A DNA stretch of 64,000 bases from Pseudomonas sp. PDM14 (lineage in GTDB: Bacteria > Pseudomonadota > Gammaproteobacteria > Pseudomonadales > Pseudomonadaceae), in assembly GCF_014851905.1 (NCBI RefSeq), contig NZ_JACVAQ010000002.1:992001-1056000 (forward strand), written 5' to 3'. The notes beneath the pieces were generated by a model. That model worked only from the letters and a program-made list of their open reading frames with translations, was not told the DNA's origin and ran no database searches. The first letter of the stretch is position 1. The number at the start of each line of letters is the position of its first letter. Both the position numbers and the translations under genes were made by a program. Shown here one piece after another: positions 44,651 through 53,389 of this stretch.

Positions 44651-45726
44651 ACCTGCGTCGCCTGGGCGCCATCGTCCTCAAGGAGCTGCGTCAGCTGCGC
44701 CGCGACAAACTTACCTTCGTCATGATCGCCGGCGTGCCGCTGTTGCAGCTGGTGCTGTTCGGCTATGCGATTAACACCGACATCCGCGGCATGGACGCCG
44801 CGGTGCTGGACCAGGCCAACACCGCCCATTCACGCGAAGCCGTGGCCGAGATCGCCTCCAGTCAGGTGCTCAACCTGCGCTATCACCTGAACACGCCGCA
44901 GGAAATCGACCACCTGCTGCGCCAGGGCAAGATCAGCGCCGCACTGGTGGTGCCGACCGACTTCGAGACACGCCTGCAGCGCAAGGACCGTGCGCCGCTG
45001 CAGCTGGTGGTCGATGGCTCGGACCAGAGCGTACAGTCCTCGGCGCGCCAGCTGGCAGCCTACCCGCTGCCCGGCTGGGGCGCATTGCAAGGCGTGGAGG
45101 TGGTCAACTTCTACAACCCGGAACGCCTGGCGCCGCTGAACACGGTACCGGGGCTGATCGGGGTGATCCTGACCATGACCATGGTGATGTTCACCGCCGT
45201 GTCGCTGGTGCGCGAACGCGAGCACGGCAACCTGGAGATGCTCATCGCCACGCCGCTGTCGCCCTGGGAGCTGACGCTGGGCAAGGTGCTGCCCTTCGTC
45301 GGCATCGGCCTGGCGCAGGTCACAGTGATTCTGGTGGTGGGCCACTGGATCTTCGGGGTACCGGTGCGCGGCTCGCTGGTTGAGCTGTACGGCGCCTCGC
45401 TGCTGTTCATCACGGCCAGCCTGGCGTTCGGCGTGTTTCTCTCGACGGTGGCGACTACGCAGTTCCAGGCCATGCAGCTGGCGTTCTTCAGCTTTCTGCC
45501 GCAGATCCTGCTGTCCGGCTTCATGTTCCCGTTTGCCGGCATGCCGAAACTGGCGCAGTGGTTCGCCGAGCTGATGCCGCTGACCCATTATCTGCGTCTG
45601 GCACGCGGCATCATGCTGCGCGAGGCGACGCTGGTCGAACTGTGGCTGGAGATGCTGGTTCTGCTGCTGTTCTCGGTGGTGCTGCTGGCCATCGCCGTCA
45701 CCCGCGTGAGCAAGCGGCTGGACTAG
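44647..45726 (+). CDS. ABC-2 type exporter permease (YbhS/YbhR-like)
   Basis: 359 residues. An N-terminal helix is followed by an extracytoplasmic domain of about 140 residues (about 35-170), then about five C-terminal helices, with ..REREHGNLEMLIATPLSPWE.. as the ABC-2 signature. Only one permease gene is present, while the E. coli ybh operon has two, so it probably works as a homodimer. It is the last gene of the operon. Confidence 0.9.
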   Translation: MNLRRLGAIVLKELRQLRRDKLTFVMIAGVPLLQLVLFGYAINTDIRGMDAAVLDQANTAHSREAVAEIASSQVLNLRYHLNTPQEIDHLLRQGKISAALVVPTDFETRLQRKDRAPLQLVVDGSDQSVQSSARQLAAYPLPGWGALQGVEVVNFYNPERLAPLNTVPGLIGVILTMTMVMFTAVSLVREREHGNLEMLIATPLSPWELTLGKVLPFVGIGLAQVTVILVVGHWIFGVPVRGSLVELYGASLLFITASLAFGVFLSTVATTQFQAMQLAFFSFLPQILLSGFMFPFAGMPKLAQWFAELMPLTHYLRLARGIMLREATLVELWLEMLVLLLFSVVLLAIAVTRVSKRLD

Positions 45727-45748
45727 GCGTGCACAGGATTCTGCAGGC

Positions 45749-45774
45749 AAAAAAAGGGGCGACCGAAGTCGCCC
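45749..45774 (-). terminator. Rho-independent terminator of the PhrS-like RNA
   Basis: On the minus strand: GGGCGAC-TTCG-GTCGCCC followed by a run of seven or more T. The UUCG tetraloop makes a very stable hairpin. It also lies 23 bases after the plus-strand permease stop, but the T-run fits the minus strand only. Confidence 0.9.
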
Positions 45775-45807
45775 TAAATGCCTTGCGTGCTCGTGAATCC
45801 GGAAGGA

Positions 45808-45921
45808 TCAGGATTTGCGTTTGTGCGAATCCTTCCAGATGAAATAGGTAAAGCCGCCAAAGAAGACGAACATCAATGCCACTGTGCCGATTCCGGCGAG
45901 AACCACTGTATCGACGAACAT
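45808..45921 (-). CDS. 37-residue single-helix membrane peptide in the PhrS-like RNA (CcoM-like candidate)
   Basis: The peptide starts MFVDTVVLAGIGTVALMFVF, then FGGFTYFIWKDSHKRKS. It has one transmembrane helix (about residues 5-29) and a basic C-terminus. AGGAGG lies six bases before ATG 45921. Size, single helix and oxygen-type control fit the 37-residue CcoM subunit reported for the cbb3 oxidase of P. stutzeri, as well as the frame inside PhrS. I infer it may be that subunit; the sequence comparison was not run. Confidence 0.75.
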   Translation of the reverse strand: MFVDTVVLAGIGTVALMFVFFGGFTYFIWKDSHKRKS

Positions 45922-45986
45922 GGCAGCCTCCTGCGCTAAGCCTGTCTGGGATGGCTTCAAGGTACGCGCAGAGGTGCAGGGGGATA

Positions 45987-46000
45987 TTGACCGGGGTCAA
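45987..46000 (-). promoter_or_regulatory. ANR/FNR box of the PhrS-like RNA
   Basis: A perfect dyad, TTGAC-CCCG-GTCAA read on the minus strand. A -10 like sequence TACCTT lies exactly 22 bases after it, the class II FNR/ANR spacing, placing the start near 45952. This supports induction at low oxygen. Confidence 0.8.
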
Positions 46001-46042
46001 TGGATAGGCGGGAGCACTGAACGGAGAGGAAAAAACGCCGAC

Positions 46043-46201
46043 TCAGCGCTTCTTCGGCTTGCTCTTGGTCTTTTTCTTCGGCTTCAGCGGCAGCGCCTGC
46101 TCGAAGGCCTGGCGCATCTCGTCGAGCTTCTTCTCATGCAGGTCATGGATGCGCTTGCCGCGCTCGGCATTGAAGTCGATCAGCTTTTCATCGTTGCTCA
46201 T
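46043..46201 (-). CDS. Small basic protein of unknown function
   Basis: 52 residues from ATG 46201 (MSNDEKLIDFNAERGKRIHD). An amphipathic helical part (..HEKKLDEMRQAFEQALPL) is followed by a lysine-rich tail (KPKKKTKSKPKKR). The tail suggests nucleic-acid or ribosome binding, but no family is recognised. A repeat element ends five bases before the start codon, so the gene's upstream region is now the element; GGGAG in the element is 13 bases away, a weak ribosome site. Confidence 0.65.
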   Translation of the reverse strand: MSNDEKLIDFNAERGKRIHDLHEKKLDEMRQAFEQALPLKPKKKTKSKPKKR

Positions 46202-46642
46202 GGTTAGGGTCTGCTCCCGTTTCGTTCGCGAACCGCGTTGCTGGGCAAAATTGTGCCAGGCAAGGCGCGGGACGCAGGGAATGGTGATCCCTTGCCAAGT
46301 CCCGCAACGCCGCATGGCGCAATTTTGCACGCAACCCGAAGGGACGGGCCAGCATTTGCGCGGAACGTCGTTACTCGACGGCTCATTTGGACGACCAAAC
46401 CACGCGTCTCGTGCCCAGTTCCGCGCAAATACTGGCTCCGTCGCGGCCGCGAACGAAACGGGAACAGACCCGAAGAACCTGTTCACGATCTTCTGAATTA
46501 GAGTCAGACAAGGGCTAGGCGCCCCCGCAAAAACGGCGAGGAAGCGGAGTTTACGAGTTGTAAATGAGCATTCCGACTGGGCTCGCATCCGAGGCCGTTT
46601 TTAACGCGGTATGACCGACAGTCAGAAGATCGTAAACAGGTT
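46202..46642. other. Intergenic region filled by two adjacent repeat elements
   Basis: About 440 bases with no credible gene. It consists almost wholly of two terminal-inverted-repeat elements (46207-46471 and 46474-46644). Frames reading through them, including an upstream extension of the 52-residue gene, are rejected. Confidence 0.75.
46207..46471. repeat. 265-bp element with 24-bp terminal inverted repeats and inner hairpins
   Basis: The left end GGGTCTGCTCCCGTTTCG.. (46207-46230) and the right end ..CGAAACGGGAACAGACCC (46448-46471) are inverted with 23 of 24 matches. Inside are two more inverted repeats. The first pairs the GCAAAATTGTGCC region near 46242 with GGCGCAATTTTGC near 46315. 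The second pairs GCCAGCATTTGCGCGGAAC near 46350 with GTTCCGCGCAAATACTGGC near 46418. It codes no protein and looks like a MITE or highly structured RNA/DNA element. Confidence 0.8.
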
Positions 46643-46644
46643 CT
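46474..46644. repeat. Terminal-inverted-repeat element, copy A (171 bp)
   Basis: The ends AGAACCTGTTCACGATCTTC.. and ..GAAGATCGTAAACAGGTTCT are inverted with 21 of 22 matches. The core GAAGCGGAGTTTACGAGTTG, TAAATGAGCATTCCGAC and TTTTTAACGCGGTATGACCG is shared with copy B at 35285-35440. The right end overlaps the alkB stop codon (TAG, 46643-46645), just as copy B abuts the fadD2 stop. It codes no protein. Confidence 0.85.
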
Positions 46645-47272
46645 AAGCCCGGATCAGACGAAACGTGAGGTTGATGCGTGGCGCCACCGGCTTGCTGGTT
46701 TTCGCCACCTGATGCTGCCAATGATGCTGGGTTGCACCGCGCATGACCAGTAGCGCACCGTGCGCCAGCTGCAACGAATGCTCGATGCGGCTGGCGCCCT
46801 TGCGGCGCAGATCGAAACGCCGCGTGCCACCGAGGTTGAGCGAGGCCACCAGCGGGTTGCGCCCCAGGGTCGCCTCCTCGTCGCTGTGCCAGCCCATCGA
46901 ATCATTGCCATCGCGGTAGTAGTTGAGCAGCACGCCGTTGAGCGGCTGCCCGGCAACCGCTTCGACCTGCGCACGGATCTCGCTGAGCAGCGGCGTCCAC
47001 GGCTGCGGCGGATGGACCAGGCCGGAATACTGATACGCGGTATCGCCGTACCAGGCGAGCAGGCGCGGCACCGGGTAGTGACGGCCATGCAGGAACACCT
47101 GCGGCTGCTCCCAAGGCGTTTCACGCTGCAGCTGCTCGAACCACTGGTCGGCGCACGCCGGGGTCAGCCAGTGCGGGCGAAAGTCCAGCTCGGCGTCGGC
47201 GAGTTGCAGGGGGATGTCGGCGAAAAGGTCCACAGGCGTCGGCATAACATGGGGAGAGAAAGGGTCAGGCAC
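46643..47272 (-). CDS. alkB: AlkB-like 2-oxoglutarate/Fe(II) dioxygenase
   Basis: 209 residues from ATG 47272 (alternative ATG 47245). The iron and 2-oxoglutarate ligands are visible: HxD in MGWHSDEEATLG, distal His in ATQHHWQHQV, and Arg in APRINLTFR. ..LLNYYRDGNDSMGWHSD.. is typical of the AlkB/ALKBH2-3 group that removes alkyl damage from DNA or RNA bases. The last codons touch a repeat element. It lies 12 bases after the 98-residue gene and may be co-transcribed with it. Confidence 0.88.
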   Translation of the reverse strand: MPDPFSPHVMPTPVDLFADIPLQLADAELDFRPHWLTPACADQWFEQLQRETPWEQPQVFLHGRHYPVPRLLAWYGDTAYQYSGLVHPPQPWTPLLSEIRAQVEAVAGQPLNGVLLNYYRDGNDSMGWHSDEEATLGRNPLVASLNLGGTRRFDLRRKGASRIEHSLQLAHGALLVMRGATQHHWQHQVAKTSKPVAPRINLTFRLIRA

Positions 47273-47284
47273 AGTCTGCCGGGT

Positions 47285-47581
47285 TCACACTTCGACATCC
47301 ACCCACAGGCCCTGGCGGGGAATTTCCTCGAGCAGCGGCTCGTCTTCCTCGGCCACTTCGCCCTCGGCCAGCTCCTCGGGGGTATAGCCGTGACGCTGCT
47401 GACGACGCTGCTGCTCGCGCATCAGTTCTTCGGCTTCCTGCGGGTGCCGCCGATCGAGCTCCACCGCGCTTTCGTTGGAGCTTTGGTTGACTGGCGTCAC
47501 CGGTGGAATGTCCGGGCGCGGCTTCATGACGTCCGTTTGGGCGGTGACGGGGGCCAGGCTGTGGGGGATGGGCGGCAGCAT
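47285..47581 (-). CDS. Conserved hypothetical acidic protein
   Basis: 98 residues. The N-terminus is Pro/Thr-rich (MLPPIPHSLAPVTAQTDVMK), the middle is a charged helix (..EAEELMREQQRRQQRHGYTP) and the C-terminus is acidic (..EEDEPLLEEIPRQGLWVDVE). It looks largely disordered. It diverges from rapA (175 bases) and precedes alkB. Position matches PA3307 in P. aeruginosa (from memory). No function known. Confidence 0.7.
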   Translation of the reverse strand: MLPPIPHSLAPVTAQTDVMKPRPDIPPVTPVNQSSNESAVELDRRHPQEAEELMREQQRRQQRHGYTPEELAEGEVAEEDEPLLEEIPRQGLWVDVEV

Positions 47582-47756
47582 GAAATTTCCTCTCGCTTAA
47601 GGCTGCTGTCGGCCGGACGGCCATCAACTTGAGCAGGCGCTCGCTACACTTTCGACTCGACGCGCGCGTTTTGATTCATCCAAAGCGGGGTTCGCCGTCG
47701 CTCTGCGCGCGGCGTTCCGTTACCATACGCGGCTTTTTTCGCAGCTGGGGCAATTC

Positions 47757-50615
47757 ATGGCAAGTAGTGGCACTGTGCAGCAATACCAACCGGGGCAACG
47801 CTGGATCAGCGACAGCGAGGCAGAACTCGGCCTGGGCACCATCCTCACATCGGACGGCCGCCTGCTCACGGTGCTCTACCCGGCGACCGGGGAAACCCGC
47901 CAATACGCCCTGCGCAACGCGCCGCTGACCCGCGTGCGCTTCGCCCCGGGTGACGAGATCACCCATTTCGAGGGCTGGAAGCTCACCGTGCAGGAAGTCG
48001 AGGATGTCGACGGCCTGCTGGTCTACCATGGCTTCGACGCCCAGCACGCGCCTTACAGCCTGCCGGAAACCCAGCTGTCCAACTTCATCCAGTTCCGCCT
48101 GGCCAGCGACCGCCTGTTCGCCGGGCAGATCGACCCGCTGCCGTGGTTCTCCCTGCGCTATCACAGCCTCGACCACCAGAGCCGCCTGCTGCAGTCCACC
48201 CTCTGGGGCCTGGGCGGCGCACGCGCGCAACCGATCGCCCACCAGTTGCACATCGCCCGCGAAGTCGCCGACCGCGTCGCCCCGCGCGTCCTGCTGGCAG
48301 ACGAAGTCGGCCTGGGCAAGACCATCGAAGCCGGCCTGGTGATCCACCGCCAGCTGCTCTCCGGCCGCGCCAGCCGCGTGCTGATCCTGGTCCCGGAAAA
48401 CCTCCAGCACCAGTGGCTGGTGGAAATGCGCCGGCGCTTCAACCTGGAAGTCGCGCTGTTCGACGCCGAGCGCTTCGCCGAAAGCGATGCCAGCAATCCG
48501 TTCGAAGACACCCAGCTGGCCCTGGTCTCGCTGGAATGGCTCAAGCGCAGCGAGAAGGCGCAGGACGCCGCGTTCGCCGCCGGTTGGGACCTGCTGGTGG
48601 TCGACGAAGCCCACCACCTGGTGTGGCACCCGGAAAAGGCCAGCGCCGAGTATTCGCTGGTCGAGCAACTGGCCGAGGTCATCCCCGGCGTACTGCTGCT
48701 CACCGCGACCCCGGAGCAATTAGGCCTGGAAAGCCACTTCGCGCGCCTGCGCCTGCTCGACCCCAACCGCTTCCATGACCTCGCCGCGTTCCGCGCCGAG
48801 AGCGCCAACTACAAGCCGATCGCCGAAGCGGTGCAGGAGCTGCTCGACGAAGGCCGCCTGTCCGAGAAGGCCCACGCCACCATCAGCGGCTTCCTCGGCA
48901 ACGCAGGCGAAGCGCTGCTGGCTGCGGTCACCGATGGCGACAGCGACGCCGCCGCACGGCTGATTCGCGAGCTGCTCGACCGCCACGGCACCGGCCGCCT
49001 GCTGTTCCGCAACACCCGCGCCGCCGTGCAGGGCTTCCCCGAGCGCGAACTGCACCCCTACCCGCTGGCCAACCCCGTGGAATACATGGAGCTGCCAGTG
49101 GGCGAGCACGCCGACCTCTACCCGGAAGTCAGCTACCAGTCGCAGCAGGATAGCGAGACCGAGCGCTGGTGGAAGTTCGACCCGCGCGTGGACTGGCTGA
49201 TCGACACCCTGAAGATGCTCAAGCGCGTGAAGGTACTGGTGATCTGCGCCCACGCCGAAACCGCGATGGACCTGGAAGACGCCCTGCGCGTGCGCTCCGG
49301 CATTCCGGCCACGGTGTTCCACGAGGGCATGAACATCCTCGAGCGCGACCGCGCCGCCGCCTACTTCGCCGACGAAGAGTTCGGCGCTCAGGTGCTGATC
49401 TGTTCCGAGATCGGCTCCGAAGGCCGCAACTTCCAGTTCAGCCATCACCTGGTGCTGTTCGACCTGCCGGCGCACCCGGATCTGCTCGAACAGCGCATCG
49501 GCCGCCTCGACCGCATCGGTCAGAAGCACGTCATCCAGCTGCACGTGCCGTACCTGGAAAACAGCCCGCAGGAACGCCTGTTCCAGTGGTACCACCGCGC
49601 GCTGAACGCCTTCCTCAACACCTGCCCGACCGGCAACGCGCTGCAGCACCAGTTCGGCCCGCGCCTGCTGCCGCTGCTCGAAGACACGGACGACGGCGTC
49701 TGGCAGGCCCTGCTCGACGAAGCCGAAAGCGAGCGCAAGCGCCTCGAAGGCGAACTGCACAGCGGCCGCGACCGCCTGCTGGAACTCAACTCCGGCGGTG
49801 CCGGCAACGGTCAGCAACTGGTCGAGGACATCCATGAGCAGGACGACCAGTACGCCCTGCCGATCTACATGGAAGAGCTGTTCGAGGCCTATGGCATCGA
49901 CAGCGAAGACCATTCCGAGAACGCCCTGGTGCTGCGCCCGAGCGAGAAGATGCTCGACGCCAGCTTCCCGCTGGGTGACGACGAAGGCGTGACCATCACC
50001 TACGACCGCAACCAGGCGCTGGTGCGCGAAGACATGCAGTTCCTCACCTGGGAACACCCCATGGTGCAGGGCGGCATGGACCTGGTGCTGTCCGGTTCAA
50101 TGGGCAACACCGCCGTGGCGCTGATCAAGAACAAGGCACTGAAACCCGGCACCGTGCTGCTCGAGCTGCTCTACGTCAGCGACGTGGTCGCCCCGCGCGC
50201 CCTGCAGCTGGGTCGCTACCTGCCGCCGGTGGCCCTGCGCTGCCTGCTCGACGGCAACGGCAACGACCTGGGCAGCAAGGTCTCGTTCGAGAAGCTCAAC
50301 GAACAGCTGGAAACTGTGCCACGCGCCAGCGCCAACAAGTTCGTGCAGGCGCAACGCGAGGTGCTGACCAAGCAGATCAACGCGGCCGAAGCCCTGGTGA
50401 TGCCGCGCCACACGGCACGCGTGGACGAGGCGCGCCGCCGCTTCAGCGCCGGCCTGGACGAGGAAATCGCCCGTCTCACCGCGCTGCAGGCGGTCAACCC
50501 ATCGGTACGCCCGGCGGAGATCGAAGCGCTGCGCAAACAGCGTGAAGACGGCCTGGGCTACCTGGAAAAAGCGGCAATGCGCCTGGAGTCGATCCGCGTA
50601 CTGGTCGCTGGCTAA
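47757..50615 (+). CDS. rapA: RNA polymerase-associated ATPase RapA (HepA)
   Basis: 952 residues, Swi2/Snf2 family. N-terminal Tudor-like domains (about 1-110) are followed by the ATPase core: motif [15 protein letters not shown] (about 180), DEAH in [10 protein letters not shown], and motif VI in ..[16 protein letters not shown].. The RapA-specific C-terminal domains complete the normal length. RapA binds core RNA polymerase and recycles stalled post-termination complexes. It stands alone, divergent from the 98-residue gene. Confidence 0.96.
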   Translation: MASSGTVQQYQPGQRWISDSEAELGLGTILTSDGRLLTVLYPATGETRQYALRNAPLTRVRFAPGDEITHFEGWKLTVQEVEDVDGLLVYHGFDAQHAPYSLPETQLSNFIQFRLASDRLFAGQIDPLPWFSLRYHSLDHQSRLLQSTLWGLGGARAQPIAHQLHIAREVADRVAPRVLLADEVGLGKTIEAGLVIHRQLLSGRASRVLILVPENLQHQWLVEMRRRFNLEVALFDAERFAESDASNPFEDTQLALVSLEWLKRSEKAQDAAFAAGWDLLVVDEAHHLVWHPEKASAEYSLVEQLAEVIPGVLLLTATPEQLGLESHFARLRLLDPNRFHDLAAFRAESANYKPIAEAVQELLDEGRLSEKAHATISGFLGNAGEALLAAVTDGDSDAAARLIRELLDRHGTGRLLFRNTRAAVQGFPERELHPYPLANPVEYMELPVGEHADLYPEVSYQSQQDSETERWWKFDPRVDWLIDTLKMLKRVKVLVICAHAETAMDLEDALRVRSGIPATVFHEGMNILERDRAAAYFADEEFGAQVLICSEIGSEGRNFQFSHHLVLFDLPAHPDLLEQRIGRLDRIGQKHVIQLHVPYLENSPQERLFQWYHRALNAFLNTCPTGNALQHQFGPRLLPLLEDTDDGVWQALLDEAESERKRLEGELHSGRDRLLELNSGGAGNGQQLVEDIHEQDDQYALPIYMEELFEAYGIDSEDHSENALVLRPSEKMLDASFPLGDDEGVTITYDRNQALVREDMQFLTWEHPMVQGGMDLVLSGSMGNTAVALIKNKALKPGTVLLELLYVSDVVAPRALQLGRYLPPVALRCLLDGNGNDLGSKVSFEKLNEQLETVPRASANKFVQAQREVLTKQINAAEALVMPRHTARVDEARRRFSAGLDEEIARLTALQAVNPSVRPAEIEALRKQREDGLGYLEKAAMRLESIRVLVAG

Positions 50616-50640
50616 GCCCCGCCAACGCTGTGCGCCGCGC

Positions 50641-50676
50641 AGGGTGGATCACGCTGCAGCGGTCCACCTGCCAAGG
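50641..50676. repeat. GGGTGGAT-type intergenic hairpin
   Basis: CAGGGTGGATCACG..CGGTCCACCTG just after rapA is an imperfect hairpin of the same type as the one near 23392. It is a common Pseudomonas intergenic motif. Confidence 0.45.
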
Positions 50677-50711
50677 TTCGGCATAGCACGGTTGGGGGGA
50701 AGACGAAAACG

Positions 50712-50737
50712 ACAAGGGCAGCCTGGGCCGCCCTTGT
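50712..50737. terminator. Imperfect hairpin between rapA and the SDR gene
   Basis: ACAAGGGC and GCCCTTGT form a stem with one mismatch inside. No long T-run follows in either direction, so termination is likely weak. Confidence 0.4.
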
Positions 50738-50760
50738 TGCATATGCACCGCGCCGCTGGC

Positions 50761-51570
50761 TCAGGCCGGCGTGTTCTTGCTGCGCATCTTCTCGCACATG
50801 CGGGTCATCTCGTCGTAGATCACCTGCGGATTCTGCTGCTTGATCTGCCAGGCCATGCGGCCCTGCTCGTGCGGCAGGATCATGAAGGTGCCTTTGCCCA
50901 CTTCGTCATAGATGTAGTCGGCGATTTCCGCGGCGGTGATCGGGCTGGACTCCAGCAGCTTGCCGACTTGTTGCTTCATGGTCTGGTTCGGGCCACGGAA
51001 GGAGTCGAGCAGGTTGGTCTGGAAGAACGACGGGCACACCACGTGCACGCCCACACCTTCCGGGGTCAGCTCTGGCAGCAGGCTTTCCGACAACGCCACC
51101 ACGCCGGCCTTGGCCACGTTGTAGTTACTCATCGCCGGGCCCTGCATCAGCGCGGCCATGGAAGCGATGTTGATGATGCGGCCCTTGCTCTTCAGCAGCA
51201 GTGGCAGGAAGGCCTTGCAGCCCTTGATCACGCCCATCAGGTTGATCGACAGCTGCCAGTCCCAGTCTTCCAGGCTCAGATCGCCGAAGAAACCACCCGC
51301 CGCCACACCGGCGTTGTTGACCAGCACATCGAGGCCGCCGAAACGCTCCTCGCAAGCCTGTGCCACGGCAGTCAGTTGGCTGTAGTCGCGTACGTCGCAG
51401 CGCATGGTGAAGCCGTCACCGCCGGCTTCGCGCACCAGCTTCAGGGTTTCCACCAGGCCCGGCTCGCTGACGTCGGCCAGCGCCAGCTTCCAGCCTTCAC
51501 GGGCCCAGCGCAGGGCTATTTCACGTCCCAGGCCGGAACCGGCGCCGGTGATCATCATGCGATTTTGCAT
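50761..51570 (-). CDS. Short-chain dehydrogenase/reductase
   Basis: 269 residues from ATG 51570 (MQNRMMITGAGSGLGREIAL). The cofactor motif is TGAGSGLG, NNAG is in VLVNNAGVAAGG, and the catalytic Ser/Tyr/Lys are in INIASMAALMQGPAMSNYNVAK. It should reduce or oxidise a carbonyl/alcohol with NAD(P). The C-terminal tail (..IYDEMTRMCEKMRSKNTPA) is helical. The substrate is unknown. Confidence 0.9.
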   Translation of the reverse strand: MQNRMMITGAGSGLGREIALRWAREGWKLALADVSEPGLVETLKLVREAGGDGFTMRCDVRDYSQLTAVAQACEERFGGLDVLVNNAGVAAGGFFGDLSLEDWDWQLSINLMGVIKGCKAFLPLLLKSKGRIINIASMAALMQGPAMSNYNVAKAGVVALSESLLPELTPEGVGVHVVCPSFFQTNLLDSFRGPNQTMKQQVGKLLESSPITAAEIADYIYDEVGKGTFMILPHEQGRMAWQIKQQNPQVIYDEMTRMCEKMRSKNTPA

Positions 51571-51730
51571 ACTGCTTGCCTTGTTGTTTAGTGAGGGTGC
51601 GCCGAGTGTAGCCAAGGACGTTGGCCCTGCCCCGCAGCATCAGGGCGCTGAATGACGACCAAGAAAGGCGCCCCTAGGACGCCGCCATCCGACGTGCGGC
51701 AACACGCGGAAGCAGCGACGGCTACAGCGC

Positions 51731-52096
51731 TCAGCGCCGCCACCGGCGCCGCAGCAACATCCAGTAGACCAGCAGGTTGATCACCAGCACCACACCACCC
51801 AGCCAGAGCTGGATCTGCGGTGTGAGGCCGGCCGGATAGATCAGCGGGATCAGGTAGTGCTCGATGAAGCCACCGTCATAACCGGCCTGCCCCGCCGTCT
51901 GGCGCAGATGGTTTTCCAGTGGCGTAAGCGGGCAGTACAGGTGCAGTACCTCGACCGCAAACCCCCAGGCCGCGGCCGGCAGATGCAAAAGCATCAGGCG
52001 CGGCCAGCGCAGCACCAGCAGGCCACCGAACAGCACGAACAGGATGAACGCCAGGTGCACCAACACCACGCCATCGGCGGCAAGACGCCAGATCAT
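51731..52096 (-). CDS. DUF2784 membrane protein
   Basis: 121 residues from ATG 52096 (MIWRLAADGVVLVHLAFILF). Three or four transmembrane helices with the DUF2784 pattern ..EVLHLYCPLTPLENHLRQTAG.. ..FIEHYLIPLIYP.. Function unknown. It stands alone upstream of a long bfrB leader region. Confidence 0.85.
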   Translation of the reverse strand: MIWRLAADGVVLVHLAFILFVLFGGLLVLRWPRLMLLHLPAAAWGFAVEVLHLYCPLTPLENHLRQTAGQAGYDGGFIEHYLIPLIYPAGLTPQIQLWLGGVVLVINLLVYWMLLRRRWRR

Positions 52097-52428
52097 CGCG
52101 CCCCCTGGTGCACGTGCAAGCGACGCGCGCGAGGCATGCTGCAACGTACTCGAAACGTGCCGTTATCGGCTGCAATCACTCTCATTGTCTTCCTCGTCGC
52201 GGATCATGCATTCCAGGGCGCAATTATTTTTCACCCGCTCGATCTCGAAGCAACTCCAACGCACCAAACTTTATATATTCAATTCAATGATTTAGCGCCA
52301 AGACGCGGAAGCTAAACATTCTTATTTATATTAATTTTTATATATAATTCAATAACTTATGTTTGACCAAAATAACTTGCCAGCGCAAACTTGCGACCTA
52401 TATCCACCGCTTACTCTCGAGGCGCGTC
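52097..52428. other. AT-rich upstream region of bfrB
   Basis: About 330 bases with no gene. From about 52215 the sequence is far richer in A/T than its surroundings, with TTATTTATATTAATTT and a -10 like TATATAAT near 52341. This likely carries the bfrB promoter. I could not find a convincing Fur box. Confidence 0.5.
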
Positions 52429-52899
52429 ATGAAAGGCGACAAGCAAGTCATCCAACACCTGAACAAGATCCTCGGCAATGAGCTGGTGGCGATCAACCAA
52501 TACTTCCTGCATGCCCGCATGTATGAAGACTGGGGCCTGAGCAAACTCGGCCAGCACGAGTACAAGGAATCCATCGACGAGATGAAGCACGCTGACAAAC
52601 TGGTCAAGCGCATCCTCTTCCTCGAAGGCATTCCAAACCTGCAGGACCTCGGCAAGCTGATGATCGGCGAGAACACCAAGGAAATGCTCGCCAGCGACCT
52701 GCGCCTCGAGCTGCAAGCCGTACCGGACCTGAAAGCCGCCATCGCCTACTGCGAAAGCGTCGGTGACTACGGCAGCCGCGAACTGCTGGAAGACATCCTT
52801 GAATCCGAGGAAGAGCACATCGACTGGCTGGAAACCCAGGTCGGCCTGATCGACAAGGTCGGTCTGGAAAACTACCTGCAGTCGCAGATGGAAGAATAA
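52429..52899 (+). CDS. bfrB: Bacterioferritin (heme-binding, BfrB-like)
   Basis: 156 residues from ATG 52429 ([19 protein letters not shown]). All ferroxidase ligands are in place: E18, E51, H54, E94, E127 and H130. The heme ligand M52 is in IDEMKHAD. It forms a 24-subunit iron store. The start was placed at the family's MKGDK; the upstream 22 codons are not conserved. It closely resembles P. aeruginosa BfrB. A strong bidirectional terminator follows. Confidence 0.95.
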   Translation: MKGDKQVIQHLNKILGNELVAINQYFLHARMYEDWGLSKLGQHEYKESIDEMKHADKLVKRILFLEGIPNLQDLGKLMIGENTKEMLASDLRLELQAVPDLKAAIAYCESVGDYGSRELLEDILESEEEHIDWLETQVGLIDKVGLENYLQSQMEE

Positions 52900-52912
52900 A
52901 ACCAGCCCCAAT

Positions 52913-52941
52913 AAAAAAGCCCCGCAATGCGGGGCTTTTTT
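52913..52941. terminator. Bidirectional rho-independent terminator
   Basis: AAAAAAGCCCCGC-AAT-GCGGGGCTTTTTT hairpin between the converging bfrB and grxD genes. A-run and T-run on both sides serve both directions. Confidence 0.93.
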
Positions 52942-52953
52942 ATTGCAGGCGGA

Positions 52954-53283
52954 TTACTCGGCGCTGGCTTTCTGCGCGGCATCCTTGATCAGGGTCTGCA
53001 GCTCACCCTTCTCGAACATCTCGGTCATGATGTCGCTGCCGCCGACCAGCTCACCACCGACCCACAGTTGCGGGAAGGTCGGCCAGTTGGCGTACTTCGG
53101 CAGGTTGGCGCGGATTTCCGGGTTCTGCAGGATGTCCACGTAGGCGAACTTCTCGCCACAGGCCATCACCACCTGCGCGGCGCGCGAGGAGAAACCGCAC
53201 TGCGGCGCGTTCGGCGAGCCTTTCATGTACAGCAGGATGGTGTTGTTGGCGATCTGCTCTTTGATGGTATCGATAATATCCAC
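52954..53283 (-). CDS. grxD: Monothiol glutaredoxin GrxD (CGFS type)
   Basis: 109 residues from GTG 53283 (MDIIDTIKEQIANNTILLYM). The active site CGFS is in NAPQCGFSSRAAQ; ..WPTFPQLWVGGELVGGSDIM.. carries the glutathione-binding TFP and GGSD motifs. It carries [2Fe-2S] clusters with glutathione and works in iron-sulfur delivery. It faces bfrB across a shared terminator. Confidence 0.94.
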   Translation of the reverse strand: MDIIDTIKEQIANNTILLYMKGSPNAPQCGFSSRAAQVVMACGEKFAYVDILQNPEIRANLPKYANWPTFPQLWVGGELVGGSDIMTEMFEKGELQTLIKDAAQKASAE

Positions 53284-53389
53284 GACTCACCTCATCTAAC
53301 TTCCCCGGACCAGTGCCGGGCGGGATGGCGCGATTGTAACCGAAAAACCTAGCGGTGGGCTCGGGCTTGCGCCGTCACCCATCTCGGTT

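Larger units (their letters stand above)
45749..45952 (-). ncRNA. phrS: PhrS-like ANR-controlled small RNA encoding a 37-residue peptide
   Basis: The 3' end is set by the terminator at 45749-45774. The 5' end near 45952 is inferred from the ANR box, assuming a class II position centred at -41.5. The resulting RNA of about 204 bases contains a 37-codon reading frame with a strong AGGAGG site. In P. aeruginosa PhrS is about 212 bases, holds a 37-codon frame, is induced by ANR at low oxygen, and lies in the interval before the alkB and rapA region, all from memory. PhrS stimulates pqsR translation there. Whether pqsR exists in this organism is unknown. Confidence 0.75.

Noticed and set aside
39727..45726. 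Efflux block considered as a transferred island
   Set aside because: Base composition looks like its neighbours, and no integrase, tRNA or flanking direct repeats were seen.
46043..46588. A 181-codon minus-strand frame extending the 52-residue gene upstream
   Set aside because: The extra 129 codons read through two repeat elements; the natural start is ATG 46201.
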